Positions 9,835-18,225 of a stretch of 64,000 nucleotides of DNA are shown here, in pieces. The notes beneath the pieces are model-generated. The model did not search any database and had not been told where the DNA came from. It saw only the letters and a list, made by a program, of their open reading frames with translations. The position numbers were made by a program, and so were the translations under genes. Source of the stretch: Actinomycetota bacterium (GTDB lineage: Bacteria > Actinomycetota > Acidimicrobiia > Acidimicrobiales > Ilumatobacteraceae). Location: contig VGCD01000006.1 in the NCBI GenBank assembly GCA_016870215.1, positions 1-64,000 on the forward strand, given 5' to 3'. Every line of letters starts with the position of its first letter. The first letter of the stretch is position 1.

Positions 9835-10014
9835 ATGATTTCGATCTTGCAGGGCAATGAAGTTCTCGTCATCTCAATCGTCGTCTTGGTGCTGTTCGGT
9901 GGCTCACAGTTGCCGAAGCTTGCTCGCAATCTGGGCTCTGCCCAGAAAGAGTTCAAGAAGGCAATGGACGATGCTAAGTCCGGCCAGTCGTCCGACGAGT
10001 CGTCGAACAACTGA
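9835..10014 (+). CDS. tatA: Small TatA/TatE-type twin-arginine translocase subunit
   Basis: This 59-residue protein begins with a short periplasmic segment, then a single hydrophobic helix (about residues 9-21), the FGGSQLPKLARNLG hinge and amphipathic helix, and an acidic/serine-rich tail. This is the TatA layout; the FG hinge followed by LPKLAR is diagnostic. TatA assembles with TatC to export folded proteins that carry twin-arginine signals. It is divergent from the PhoX-like gene, whose product is itself a Tat substrate. No tatC is in the window. The 10-nt upstream context is weak for a ribosome binding site. Confidence 0.88.
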   Translation: MISILQGNEVLVISIVVLVLFGGSQLPKLARNLGSAQKEFKKAMDDAKSGQSSDESSNN

Positions 10015-10034
10015 CCAACAAGCGGGCGGTCGGC

Positions 10035-10325
10035 TCAGCCGGCCAGTGCTCGTCGCTTGAGTATGCGACGACGCTCCCTTTCGCTGCATCCACCCCACAC
10101 GCCGTGCTCGATGCGTTCGTCGAGGGCGTAGTCAAGGCAACGTGCCTGAACCGGGCAACCCGCACAAATCGCACGAGCGCGATCAACACCCACCCCGTCT
10201 GACGGGAAGAAGGTGGCCGGCGGATAGTTCCGGCAGTTTCCATTGGACATCCACCCAGTGGACGAGTCATTGAACGGAACTCCGCTGTTGACCGGCTGGG
10301 GGACTGCTGTCAGTTTGAGTTTCAT
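10035..10325 (-). CDS. Second WhiB-family regulator
   Basis: This 96-residue WhiB-like protein has its cluster cysteines in GNC, ICAGC and ARC, a GVWGG turn and a basic C-terminal helix ERERRRILKRR. It has a longer N-terminal extension (about 30 residues) than the WhiB at 6615, so the two are not recent duplicates. A good site AAGGAG lies before the ATG. Upstream, the divergent interval to 10544 holds two short inverted repeats, GTACC-CAGA-GGTAC (10339-10352) and arms CGGGAA/TTCCCG (10388-10400). They could be 5' UTR hairpins or operators. Confidence 0.92.
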   Translation of the reverse strand: MKLKLTAVPQPVNSGVPFNDSSTGWMSNGNCRNYPPATFFPSDGVGVDRARAICAGCPVQARCLDYALDERIEHGVWGGCSERERRRILKRRALAG

Positions 10326-10543
10326 GGCTCTCCTTCATGTACCCAGAGGTACAAGTCGCTCTCGTCAAGTGTGACGATGAGTCATGACGGGAAGTTCCCG
10401 CACTGCCAGTCAAGCACGGGGGTATGCACCGATGCTCGTCAGCTCGGTAAGGATTTGCGAAGAATCCCTGTGGATAACGCTGTTTTTGAGCGAAAAAATG
10501 CGCCACAGGTCATGTGTCACGCACGCCGGTAGGCTCTCATCTC

Positions 10544-10813
10544 ATGAGTGATGCAGCAGTGTCGAACGAGCCAGCAATCGCCCATGCGCGCATCGTGTAC
10601 CTCGGTCCGGTGTCTCCGCATTGGGAGGTCTACGGCGATTGGGGCGACCACACTGTGCTCGAAGAGTTCCGCGCCCGGGTACTTGCACGTCTGGTGCTGC
10701 TGCCTCGCGACGACCCGCAATTCCGCCGCAACATGGCGCGCATCGTGCGCGATGCCGAGCGTGAGCGCATTTCCATCGAATGGGACATGGGCGATCCGAA
10801 CTACGAGTTCTGA
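10544..10813 (+). CDS. Conserved hypothetical protein, 89 residues
   Basis: I do not recognise a family. The protein is small, soluble and charged, with a central YGDWGDHTVLEEFRARVLARL segment that looks like a strand followed by an amphipathic helix, and an acidic C-terminus (DMGDPNYEF). Strong third-position GC bias and the clean ATG at 10544 support coding. A longer frame from 10514 would add only poorly supported residues. It lies 60 nt upstream of ppk on the same strand and may share its transcript. Confidence 0.65.
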   Translation: MSDAAVSNEPAIAHARIVYLGPVSPHWEVYGDWGDHTVLEEFRARVLARLVLLPRDDPQFRRNMARIVRDAERERISIEWDMGDPNYEF

Positions 10814-10875
10814 CAATCTCGTTGTCATGACACTCAATTGAGGCGTCATTTCTCTTAACGGTCGGTGTCCTCTTG

Positions 10876-13032
10876 GTGAATATCGTTGAATCAACTTCAG
10901 AGCCTTATCGGCGACGCGAGACAGGTCGGTACTCTCCGGTCGTGGAGCGGAGATTCTTCAACAGAGAGTTGAGTTGGATTGAATTCGATCGGCGAGTTCT
11001 CCACTTGGCAGTTGAAAACAGCATTCCTTTGTTGGAGCGTTTCAAATTTGCAGCCATCTGTTCGTCGAACCTTGATGAGTTCTTTCAGGTTCGGGTCGCC
11101 GCATTAAGGGATCAAGTGGCTGCTGATGTCACTCGATTGAGTGCCGATGGAATGACTCCTTTGCAACAACTCGGCGCAATTACAGATGCCGTTTCGGCAA
11201 TTCAGAGAGACCAGGAGACCTTGGTATGGGATCATCTCATTCCAGAGTTAGCTCGCGAGGGACAGACGTACTGCAGATGGTCTGACCTTGAATTAGATGA
11301 ACGTGACCGGCTGACAAGAGTTTTTGACGAGCAGATTTTCCCAGTTTTGACCCCCCTTGCCGTAGACCCTGCCCATCCTTTTCCGTATGTGTCGAATTTG
11401 GCATTGAGTATCGGGGTATTCGTGCGCGACTCTGAGTCAGGAGAAGAGCGGTTCGCCAGAATCAAGATTCCTTCGATGCTTCAGCGATTTATGTTTCTCG
11501 GCAACGGTCGTTTTGTTGCACTTGACGAAGTCATCAAGGCAAATCTCCAAGAGTTGTTCCGTGGAATGGAAATCAGAAACGCTTGCACTTTCAGAGTGAC
11601 GAGAAATGCTGACCTTACACTCGAAGAAGAAGAAGCAGATGACCTTCTTCAAGCAGTTGAGATGGAATTGCGTCGCCGGCGATTCGGCAACGCGGTTCGA
11701 CTCGAGGTTGAACACGATATTGACGACGAGATGCTCACCGTCTTACTTGATGAGCTCGAAATTAGTGCGGACGATGTCTACTACCACCGTGGCCTCCTCG
11801 ACCTGACGTGCTTACATGATCTGAAGTCACTAGATCGTCCTGACCTCAAGGATGAGCAGTGGAGTCACGTCACCGCGGGTCGCCTTGCCGTGGCTGATGA
11901 CCAGGGGAAATCATTCTTTAGCGTGATTCGAAAACGCGACCTCATGGTGCACCACCCATATGAGTCGTTTTCATCTTCGACTGAGGAGTTCATCGCTCAG
12001 GCCGCCGCTGACGTGAATGTCCAAACAATCAAGGTGACTTTGTACCGTACGAGTGGGGATAGCCCAATTGCGAAGAGCTTGATTGCTGCGGCGGAACGTG
12101 GGGCACAAGTCGTAGTGCTCATCGAGTTGAAGGCACGTTTTGACGAAGCTACGAATGTGACCTGGGCCAAGGCATTAGAGCGTGCAGGAGTACACGTCAC
12201 GTACGGTGTCGTCGGTTTGAAGACGCATAGCAAGTTAATGCTGGTTGTGCGTAATGAAGGCTCGAGAGTTCGTCGTTATGTGCACATAGGAACCGGGAAC
12301 TACAACGCAAAGACATCACGGATGTATGAAGACTTGGGAATCTTCACCTGTGACGACTCTATTGGTGAAGATGTATCGCGCTTGTTCAATCAGCTGACTG
12401 GTTTCGGACGTGAACGCGATTATGAAAAGTTAGTCATCGCTCCGTCACATCTGAGATCAAGGCTCTATGAATTGATTGACAATGAGATTGCGTTCGGGTC
12501 AGCTGGTCACATCTCAATCAAGGTGAATGGCATCACAGATGCTGACATGATCGAGAAGTTGTACGAAGCGGCAGAGGCCGACGTAAGAATTGATCTATTG
12601 GTGCGGGGCATTTGTTGTATGCGCCCTAGTGCTGTAGCCCAGAAATCGCTCAGAGTTCGCTCAGTTCTTGGTCGTTACCTCGAGCACTCGCGGATGTATC
12701 GATTTGCCCACGGAGGATCCGAAGGCGGACCGGCGTTCTATATCGGTTCTGCCGACATGATGGAACGAAACCTTGATAAACGTGTTGAAGTCTTGGCGCC
12801 GGTCAATCATGAGAAGCACCGTGATTGGATCGATTCTGTGTTGTCTTACATGTGGGCTGACGATGTGGTCGCTTTCGAACTCGGACCTGACGACAGGTGG
12901 CAGCGCGTCGGGCCGTCGCAATTCTCAGCCGAGAACGATGCGCAGGCACGAATATCGAAGTGGGTCACTTCAAGCCAGATCCGACTTGGATTTCCCGACG
13001 CCACCCCTTTCGGGTCGTCTCGACCACGGTGA
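10876..13032 (+). CDS. ppk: Polyphosphate kinase 1
   Basis: PPK1 reversibly polymerises the gamma-phosphate of ATP into inorganic polyphosphate, the cell's phosphate store. The N-terminal domain opens with RFFNRELSWIEFDRRVL and SSNLDEFFQVRV. The two conserved histidines of the phospholipase-D-like core are in KTHSK (about His451, the autophosphorylated one) and HIGTGNYN (about His470). Their spacing of 19 matches E. coli 435/454. At 718 residues it has normal length. The start is GTG at 10876, with a TTG at 10873 as alternative; neither has a strong ribosome site. It heads a same-strand block with phoU and the sensor/regulator pair, placing polyphosphate storage in the phosphate regulon. Confidence 0.96.
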   Translation: MNIVESTSEPYRRRETGRYSPVVERRFFNRELSWIEFDRRVLHLAVENSIPLLERFKFAAICSSNLDEFFQVRVAALRDQVAADVTRLSADGMTPLQQLGAITDAVSAIQRDQETLVWDHLIPELAREGQTYCRWSDLELDERDRLTRVFDEQIFPVLTPLAVDPAHPFPYVSNLALSIGVFVRDSESGEERFARIKIPSMLQRFMFLGNGRFVALDEVIKANLQELFRGMEIRNACTFRVTRNADLTLEEEEADDLLQAVEMELRRRRFGNAVRLEVEHDIDDEMLTVLLDELEISADDVYYHRGLLDLTCLHDLKSLDRPDLKDEQWSHVTAGRLAVADDQGKSFFSVIRKRDLMVHHPYESFSSSTEEFIAQAAADVNVQTIKVTLYRTSGDSPIAKSLIAAAERGAQVVVLIELKARFDEATNVTWAKALERAGVHVTYGVVGLKTHSKLMLVVRNEGSRVRRYVHIGTGNYNAKTSRMYEDLGIFTCDDSIGEDVSRLFNQLTGFGRERDYEKLVIAPSHLRSRLYELIDNEIAFGSAGHISIKVNGITDADMIEKLYEAAEADVRIDLLVRGICCMRPSAVAQKSLRVRSVLGRYLEHSRMYRFAHGGSEGGPAFYIGSADMMERNLDKRVEVLAPVNHEKHRDWIDSVLSYMWADDVVAFELGPDDRWQRVGPSQFSAENDAQARISKWVTSSQIRLGFPDATPFGSSRPR

Positions 13033-13189
13033 GGTCATTAGCTTTCCATTCATTGTGGAGACTGCTCCTGTTCATTTTTCGAGGCATACTTTGAGCAAGA
13101 GTTGTGCTCTCTCATCAAAGCGACCGCCCTCTCCGGCCGAATGAAGTGAGTCTTGCGACAGTGAGAAGACCAAAGGATGGACAAACACC

Positions 13190-13921
13190 ATGGATGAGTT
13201 AAGGACAGGATTTCACCACCAGCTCGACGACATTCGCGTTGAGGTTGCTCGTCTGGCAGCGATGGTCATTGAAGCAATACCGCGAGCCACATCAGTTCTT
13301 CTGAATAGCGACTTAGTCGGTGCTGATGCACTTATTGGCTCCGACGACGAAATTGATGCCCGAAGTATCGACGTCGAGGAGCGTTGTTATCAGTTGTTGG
13401 CACTGCAGGCACCAGTAGCGGGAGATCTTCGCCAGGTGGTTGCAGTCGTGAAGATGGTTGCAGAAATTGAGCGGTCTGCAGATCTAACAGTGAATATCTG
13501 TAAAGCAGCTCGTCGAATTTATGGCCATACGCTCGATCCGCGCCTCCGGGGTTTGCTCCAACAAATGGGTGAACAGGCCCAACAACTCTTCGCAGCAGCA
13601 CTTGAATCATTTGAACAAAGTGATGCAGTTAAGGCGGCTGCTCTGGACGATATGGACGGCTTTCTTGATGGTTTGCAGAAAGAGATGGTGCAGGCCATTT
13701 TGGTCGCGCATGCCGCCAAGAAAATTGACATTCAAGTTGGTATTCAGTTGGCAGTCGTCGCTCGTTTTTATGAACGTATTGGCGATCACGCGGTGAATAT
13801 TGGCGAGCGAGTTCGCTACCTCGTCACAGGATGGCTCCCAGAACATAAAGGGGTAGCGCGGTACTCGAGTAGTAGCCGCGATGACACCGACGGCATTCCC
13901 TTTGTCGAACAACCTTCGTGA
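13190..13921 (+). CDS. phoU: PhoU phosphate-signalling regulator
   Basis: PhoU is a cytoplasmic all-helical protein that links the Pst transporter to the phosphate-sensing histidine kinase and damps phosphate uptake. Two PhoU repeats are visible, each with a metal-binding E/DxxxD-type motif: EIERSADLTVNI (about residues 89-100) and YERIGDHAVNIGERV (about 194-208). Its 243 residues are about the usual length, with a Ser/Asp-rich tail. It lies 3 nt before the histidine kinase gene, so co-translation is likely. The pst genes that PhoU normally accompanies are 46 kb away. Weak PHO-like half-sites occur upstream at 13048 and 13070. Confidence 0.95.
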   Translation: MDELRTGFHHQLDDIRVEVARLAAMVIEAIPRATSVLLNSDLVGADALIGSDDEIDARSIDVEERCYQLLALQAPVAGDLRQVVAVVKMVAEIERSADLTVNICKAARRIYGHTLDPRLRGLLQQMGEQAQQLFAAALESFEQSDAVKAAALDDMDGFLDGLQKEMVQAILVAHAAKKIDIQVGIQLAVVARFYERIGDHAVNIGERVRYLVTGWLPEHKGVARYSSSSRDDTDGIPFVEQPS

Positions 13922-13924
13922 CCA

Positions 13925-15115
13925 ATGGTGTGGGTATCGTTCATCACCGCCGTAGCTGCGTTGCTTGTTGGTTTGGTGCTTGGACGTATCTTGTTCTCTC
14001 GTACACAAGTGCCCACATTCACCGCTGTAGAGCAAGTGCATCGTGATAAGGCAGATCAGATTGAGACGAGTCCTCCCGACTTAGTGGAGAACAACATCAG
14101 CCTGGAGCAGGTGCTCGATGTCCTACCAGTGGGATTAATAGTTGTCGACGCGAGCGGACATGAGCTCTCACGGAATGCTTTAGCAACTTCAATCACTGGC
14201 CTTAGGCATCTTGACCTACTCGTCGAGGATGCGGCGGAACCAATGTTGGCTGCCGCACGGCAAGGATCCTTTCGTCGCGAGACACTGAATTTGTTTGGAC
14301 CTCCGCAGCGAGTTATCGAGCTAAGTGCGTTCCCCCTCGAAAACGGTGCAGTAATCGCAATTGAGGATGTTTCTGAGCGTGCACATCTTGATCAAGTTCG
14401 AACTGATTTTGTCGCGAACGTGAGTCACGAATTGAAGACTCCAGTTGGTGCAATCTCAGTGTTAGCGGAAACGTTAGAGGGCGAAGTTGTCGAGGAACTT
14501 CCTTTGAAACTTGCGGGTCGAATTGTTGCTGAGGCGCAACGTATGAGCAAGACGATTGACAATCTGATGGATCTCTCACGAATTGAGAAAGGCGCTGGGC
14601 GTGTAGTTGGTCCAATTGATCTCATAGAAGTGGTTCGAGATGCTGTGCAAAGAGTTCATGCTCTTGCTGAGCGTGATGGCATCAGCGTTGACGTGGAGAC
14701 GTCCGATAACCAAGTAATTGTTGATGGTGATTTTCGACAACTTGTTTCAGCTGTGGGAAACGTGGTGGACAACGCTGTGAAGTACAGCGATCGTGGTTCA
14801 ATTGTGCGTGTACGGGTGGTCGCTGACGACGAGACGGCATACGTTCAGGTGGAAGACAGTGGTATTGGCATTAGTGCAGAGCATCTCGACCGAATCTTCG
14901 AGCGCTTCTATCGTGCGGACAAGGCACGCTCACGAGACACCGGCGGGACCGGCCTCGGATTGTCGATTGTTCGAAACATCGTCACTCAACATGGAGGACA
15001 GGTGAACGTGGAGTCACTTGAAGGTAAAGGTTCCACCTTTCGACTCTCTTTTCCACTGAAGTCAAGGGTTGCGTCAGGCACGATGACAGTTCATGATCAT
15101 GTCGTCAATCAGTAA
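13925..15115 (+). CDS. senX3: SenX3/PhoR-type phosphate sensor histidine kinase
   Basis: This 396-residue kinase has one N-terminal membrane segment (about residues 5-25), a degenerate PAS-like region (about 60-150), and a HisKA domain with VSHELKTP (phosphorylated His168). The HATPase domain shows the N box GNVVDNAVKYS, the G1 box DSGIGI and the G2 box GTGLGLSI. The lack of a large extracellular domain and the neighbouring phoU and regX3-like gene match SenX3, which reads phosphate status through the Pst/PhoU complex. The 3' end overlaps the response regulator gene by 23 nt. Family and pairing are secure; the signal is inferred from context. Confidence 0.92.
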   Translation: MVWVSFITAVAALLVGLVLGRILFSRTQVPTFTAVEQVHRDKADQIETSPPDLVENNISLEQVLDVLPVGLIVVDASGHELSRNALATSITGLRHLDLLVEDAAEPMLAAARQGSFRRETLNLFGPPQRVIELSAFPLENGAVIAIEDVSERAHLDQVRTDFVANVSHELKTPVGAISVLAETLEGEVVEELPLKLAGRIVAEAQRMSKTIDNLMDLSRIEKGAGRVVGPIDLIEVVRDAVQRVHALAERDGISVDVETSDNQVIVDGDFRQLVSAVGNVVDNAVKYSDRGSIVRVRVVADDETAYVQVEDSGIGISAEHLDRIFERFYRADKARSRDTGGTGLGLSIVRNIVTQHGGQVNVESLEGKGSTFRLSFPLKSRVASGTMTVHDHVVNQ

Positions 15116-15812
15116 CCCTTCAGTCCTCATCGTCGAGGATGAGGAGTCATTCATCGAAGCTCTCCAAGTGGGCCTTCGCAAAGAGGGTTTTAGGGTGTCG
15201 GTGGCACGCGACGGTGTTCAGGCTATCGAGATGTTCGACATTGTGAACCCTGATCTCGTTTTGCTTGATGTCATGTTGCCGAAGATGTCTGGCATCGATG
15301 TGTGTCGACAGCTGAGAAAAAAGACCCTAACCCCGATCATCATGGTCACTGCCAAAGGAGCAGAGATTGACACTGTCGTGGGGCTTGAGGTGGGTGCCGA
15401 CGACTATGTCTCAAAGCCGTATCGCCTTCGCGAACTTGTAGCTCGTATGCGTGCCGTCATGCGACGCGTGCCAACAGATCGTGGCGGTGAGTTGTCGGGT
15501 TCGGTCATTGAAGTCGGCGACGTTCAACTTGACCCCGATGAACATCATGTCGTGGTGAGGGGTGAAGATGTTTCACTTCCATTGAAAGAGTTCGAACTTC
15601 TTCATATTTTGATTGCGAATGCGGGTCGTGTATTGCCGCGCGAGACACTCATCGATCGAGTGTGGGGAACCGATTATGTGGGTGACACGAAGACCTTGGA
15701 CGTGCATGTGAAACGTCTGCGCTCGAAGATTGAGATTGACCCGGCAAACCCCGAGAGAATCGTCACGATTCGCGGTCTCGGGTACAAGTACGAGCGACCA
15801 CGCGGGGCGTAG
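15093..15812 (+). CDS. regX3: RegX3/PhoB-type response regulator
   Basis: This 239-residue OmpR-family regulator has a receiver domain with the acidic pocket in VEDEES, the phospho-acceptor Asp59 in LLDVMLP, and the conserved lysine in SKPY. A winged-helix DNA-binding domain follows, ending in RTIRGLGYKY-type sequence (here IVTIRGLGYKYERP). It overlaps the kinase gene and is its cognate partner. It is the natural candidate for binding the PHO-box arrays at 59934-59977 and 62925-62968. An alternative ATG lies two codons downstream. Confidence 0.93.
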   Translation: MIMSSISNPSVLIVEDEESFIEALQVGLRKEGFRVSVARDGVQAIEMFDIVNPDLVLLDVMLPKMSGIDVCRQLRKKTLTPIIMVTAKGAEIDTVVGLEVGADDYVSKPYRLRELVARMRAVMRRVPTDRGGELSGSVIEVGDVQLDPDEHHVVVRGEDVSLPLKEFELLHILIANAGRVLPRETLIDRVWGTDYVGDTKTLDVHVKRLRSKIEIDPANPERIVTIRGLGYKYERPRGA

Positions 15813-15821
15813 CATCGCCGC

Positions 15822-17072
15822 ATGCGCGGCGATGGCAAACATCGAATTGAACACGGCCCCGGGCTGCCCGGTCCGACACCGCTTCAGAACCTTGCGCGAA
15901 CACACGCCCTCATGGTGGGTGGCGAAGCAGTTATGGCTGTGTCACTTGCTGACTCAATGTTCTTGTCGGTCAGCCCCGACGCTGCCCGCGGGAAGGTGCT
16001 CGCATTCCTGCTCGTGAGCATGGCGCCATTTCTTGTGGTGGCACCACTGATTGGTCCTGCCATTGACCGCATGAAGGGTGGTCAACGCCTCGTCATTGCA
16101 CTCGTTGCCGCGTTACGCGCGGTTGTCATGGTGGCAATGGTCTTCTATGTCGACTCTCTCTCGCTGTTTCCACTCGCTTTTGCAGCTCTCGTGCTGTCAA
16201 AGACTTACGCAATTTCAAAATCTGCGCTCGTGCCCAGCACCGTCGAGTCAGAAGACAAGTTGGTCGATGCGAACAGCAAACTTGGTCAGGTGGGAGGTCT
16301 CACCGGCTTTGTGGCAGCTGTGCCTGCTGCTGTCTTGCAGATATTGTCCACGCAGGTAGCCCTCATTGGTGCAGCAGCTGTGTTTGCCTTTGCGTGTGCG
16401 TCTGCCTTGCAATTGCCCCGTGATGTGGTGACCGCAGCCGAACAAGCGACTCCACTCGAGGTACGTGAGTTGCGTTCACCTCGCGTGGTGCGAGCTGCGA
16501 CCATGATGCGCATTCTGCGTGGCGCAGTGGGGTTCATGTTTTTCCATCTTGCGTTCTGGTTGCGCCACGAGACAGCTGGAACGGCATGGTTCGGTTTTGC
16601 ACTCGCGCTGGCCGGACTGTGCACACTGCTTGCCAACACTGTCGCACCCGCCATACGCCGCCGACTAAATGTCGACACGATGTTGATCGTGACTATTGCT
16701 GTCGTGGCTGCAGCAGGTCTGATTGCAGGGTGGGTGGGAAGCATCACCGCCGGACTAGTTCTGACGGCGCTCGTCAATGCTGCAGCAGCCATTGGACGAT
16801 TGGCCTTCGAAGCAATCGTGCAACAAGATGCACCTGATGCCAATCGTGGTCGAGCATTCGCCAAGTTCGAAACCCAGAATCAATTGGCGTGGGTGGCCGC
16901 GGGCGTCATACCAGTTTTGCTGTCCATGGCCGGTCCCGTCGGTTTTTACGTCGTCGGAATTGTCGGACTAGCGGGCTGCGCCCTGTTTGTGCGTCAGTCG
17001 CCTGGTGGTCGACGTCGGGTCACTGAATCTCGAGGCGCGCGAGCCAGAGGCCGGGGGCTTCAAGCTCGCTAG
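15822..17072 (+). CDS. MFS-type membrane transporter
   Basis: This is a 416-residue polytopic membrane protein with about ten to twelve hydrophobic segments and an MFS-like loop (GPAIDRMKGGQRLVIAL). Substrate cannot be predicted. It resembles the DHA/uncharacterised MFS proteins common in actinobacteria. It starts 9 nt after regX3 but has no clear link to phosphate. The last 53 nt overlap the convergent zincin-like gene. The encoded tail there is Arg/Gly-rich and may be unconstrained. Confidence 0.8.
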   Translation: MRGDGKHRIEHGPGLPGPTPLQNLARTHALMVGGEAVMAVSLADSMFLSVSPDAARGKVLAFLLVSMAPFLVVAPLIGPAIDRMKGGQRLVIALVAALRAVVMVAMVFYVDSLSLFPLAFAALVLSKTYAISKSALVPSTVESEDKLVDANSKLGQVGGLTGFVAAVPAAVLQILSTQVALIGAAAVFAFACASALQLPRDVVTAAEQATPLEVRELRSPRVVRAATMMRILRGAVGFMFFHLAFWLRHETAGTAWFGFALALAGLCTLLANTVAPAIRRRLNVDTMLIVTIAVVAAAGLIAGWVGSITAGLVLTALVNAAAAIGRLAFEAIVQQDAPDANRGRAFAKFETQNQLAWVAAGVIPVLLSMAGPVGFYVVGIVGLAGCALFVRQSPGGRRRVTESRGARARGRGLQAR

Positions 17073-18216
17073 GCGTCGGCAAGTTGCCAACTTTCTGAAT
17101 CAACTTTGCTGGTGCTTGCTCGCCGCCTCGTTCAATGACGCCGCGAATGAATTCCGCGCCACGTTCAAGTTGCTGGCGCGTGAGATGCAGCCCCAATAGA
17201 CGTTCGACGAATACGGCGTCTTTGCCAGCCTCAAGACGGCGACGTCGAACGGCTTCTGCGATGGTGTGACCTGATCCGAGAACTCGTTGTGACGCGTGAT
17301 CGACGATGTGGTCGATGTAGGCAAGTACTGCTGCGACATGTGCATCAAGAAGTGGCGCGAGTTCTTCTTGAGCACTCGATCTCACCGCACCAAGGATGAG
17401 TGTGGGGTCGCTGAACACTTTTTGAATGTGTTCAAGTGCGTCGCTCGAGGAAGCATCGAGGCCAGACAGTGCGTCCATGACGGCACTGGAGTCTGGTTTG
17501 AAGAGCGACACGTGGCGGCGAACCAGGTCAGTGATTCCGTCTTCCACTGCAGCCGTATTCAATACCGCATGTGAAGTCAGTTCGTGAATGAGCACCCACA
17601 TACGAACATCGTCGATTGCCAAGCTCCAGTCAGTCGCGAAGTTCTCGATTGTCGATGGCACAAGAAGCAACTCGCTGGTGTCGGCACGTGGCAACGGAAA
17701 GTCGTACTGCCCAAATGCGCGTTGGGCGAGCGCACCGACCATGCCACCCACGGTCATCCCGACCATTGCCGGGGCCATCAGGCCAGACAGGCTTGCCATC
17801 ATCGCTGCCATCGGGTCGCCGTCAGTGTCGGTATCGACGTCTCGTTGCGACAGTGATGTCGCGAGATCAGTGAAGAGCGGACGGAAGTCTTTCAGAGTGC
17901 GTCGCGCCCACTCGGAACGAGTAGTCGTCAGAATTTCAGTCGCTCGACCACCAACATTTGTGTCGAGGCCACTGACATCGCGTACGTGCATGTCGGCAAC
18001 TCTGGCCAAATCGTTGTAAGCGAATCGAACAGTCGGATCTGGCTGTGAATCAGCGGAATCACCAAGTGCACCAAGACCTGCAAATTGAGTGGCGATATCC
18101 CAGTTAAGCGGGCCTTGCGAGCCCATCGCCTTCATCATGTCGCCAAGAAAGCCCATACTCCCGAACATCTTGAACGGATCTGGTGTGTCGTCGCCGCTGG
18201 GGGAGTCGTCGGCCAT
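17020..18216 (-). CDS. Zincin_2 (DUF2342)-like protein, metal motif altered
   Basis: This 398-residue protein belongs to the actinobacterial zincin-like family often annotated as zinc-dependent metalloprotease or F420-associated hydrolase. It has an acidic N-terminus, a hydrophobic Gly/Met-rich segment (LMAPAMVGMTVGGMVGALA), LLVPSTIENFATDWSL, and the region expected to hold HExxH. That region reads H211-E-L-T-S-H216, so the expected second histidine is Ser215 and the next residue is His. The activity may be lost or the metal site shifted. C-terminal half-repeats (ERLLGLHLTRQQLERGAEF) match the family. It precedes and is probably co-transcribed away from the gene at 18226-19044 (9-nt gap). No substrate is known. 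Confidence 0.78.
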   Translation of the reverse strand: MADDSPSGDDTPDPFKMFGSMGFLGDMMKAMGSQGPLNWDIATQFAGLGALGDSADSQPDPTVRFAYNDLARVADMHVRDVSGLDTNVGGRATEILTTTRSEWARRTLKDFRPLFTDLATSLSQRDVDTDTDGDPMAAMMASLSGLMAPAMVGMTVGGMVGALAQRAFGQYDFPLPRADTSELLLVPSTIENFATDWSLAIDDVRMWVLIHELTSHAVLNTAAVEDGITDLVRRHVSLFKPDSSAVMDALSGLDASSSDALEHIQKVFSDPTLILGAVRSSAQEELAPLLDAHVAAVLAYIDHIVDHASQRVLGSGHTIAEAVRRRRLEAGKDAVFVERLLGLHLTRQQLERGAEFIRGVIERGGEQAPAKLIQKVGNLPTPSELEAPGLWLARLEIQ

Positions 18217-18225
18217 GTGCAGAGC

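Noticed and set aside
9640-9835. PHO box upstream of the PhoX-like gene
   Set aside because: Only one isolated GGTCATTCCTG-like unit could be found on the minus strand, with no neighbours in 11-bp register.
10339-10400. Two short inverted repeats upstream of the second whiB as a riboswitch
   Set aside because: Arms are only 5-6 bp with no known riboswitch features. They are noted only as possible operators or 5' UTR hairpins.
17020-17072. Frameshift at the end of the MFS gene because it overlaps the zincin-like gene by 53 nt
   Set aside because: Convergent overlaps of this size also occur at lgt/galT in this window (56 nt). Both frames end naturally.
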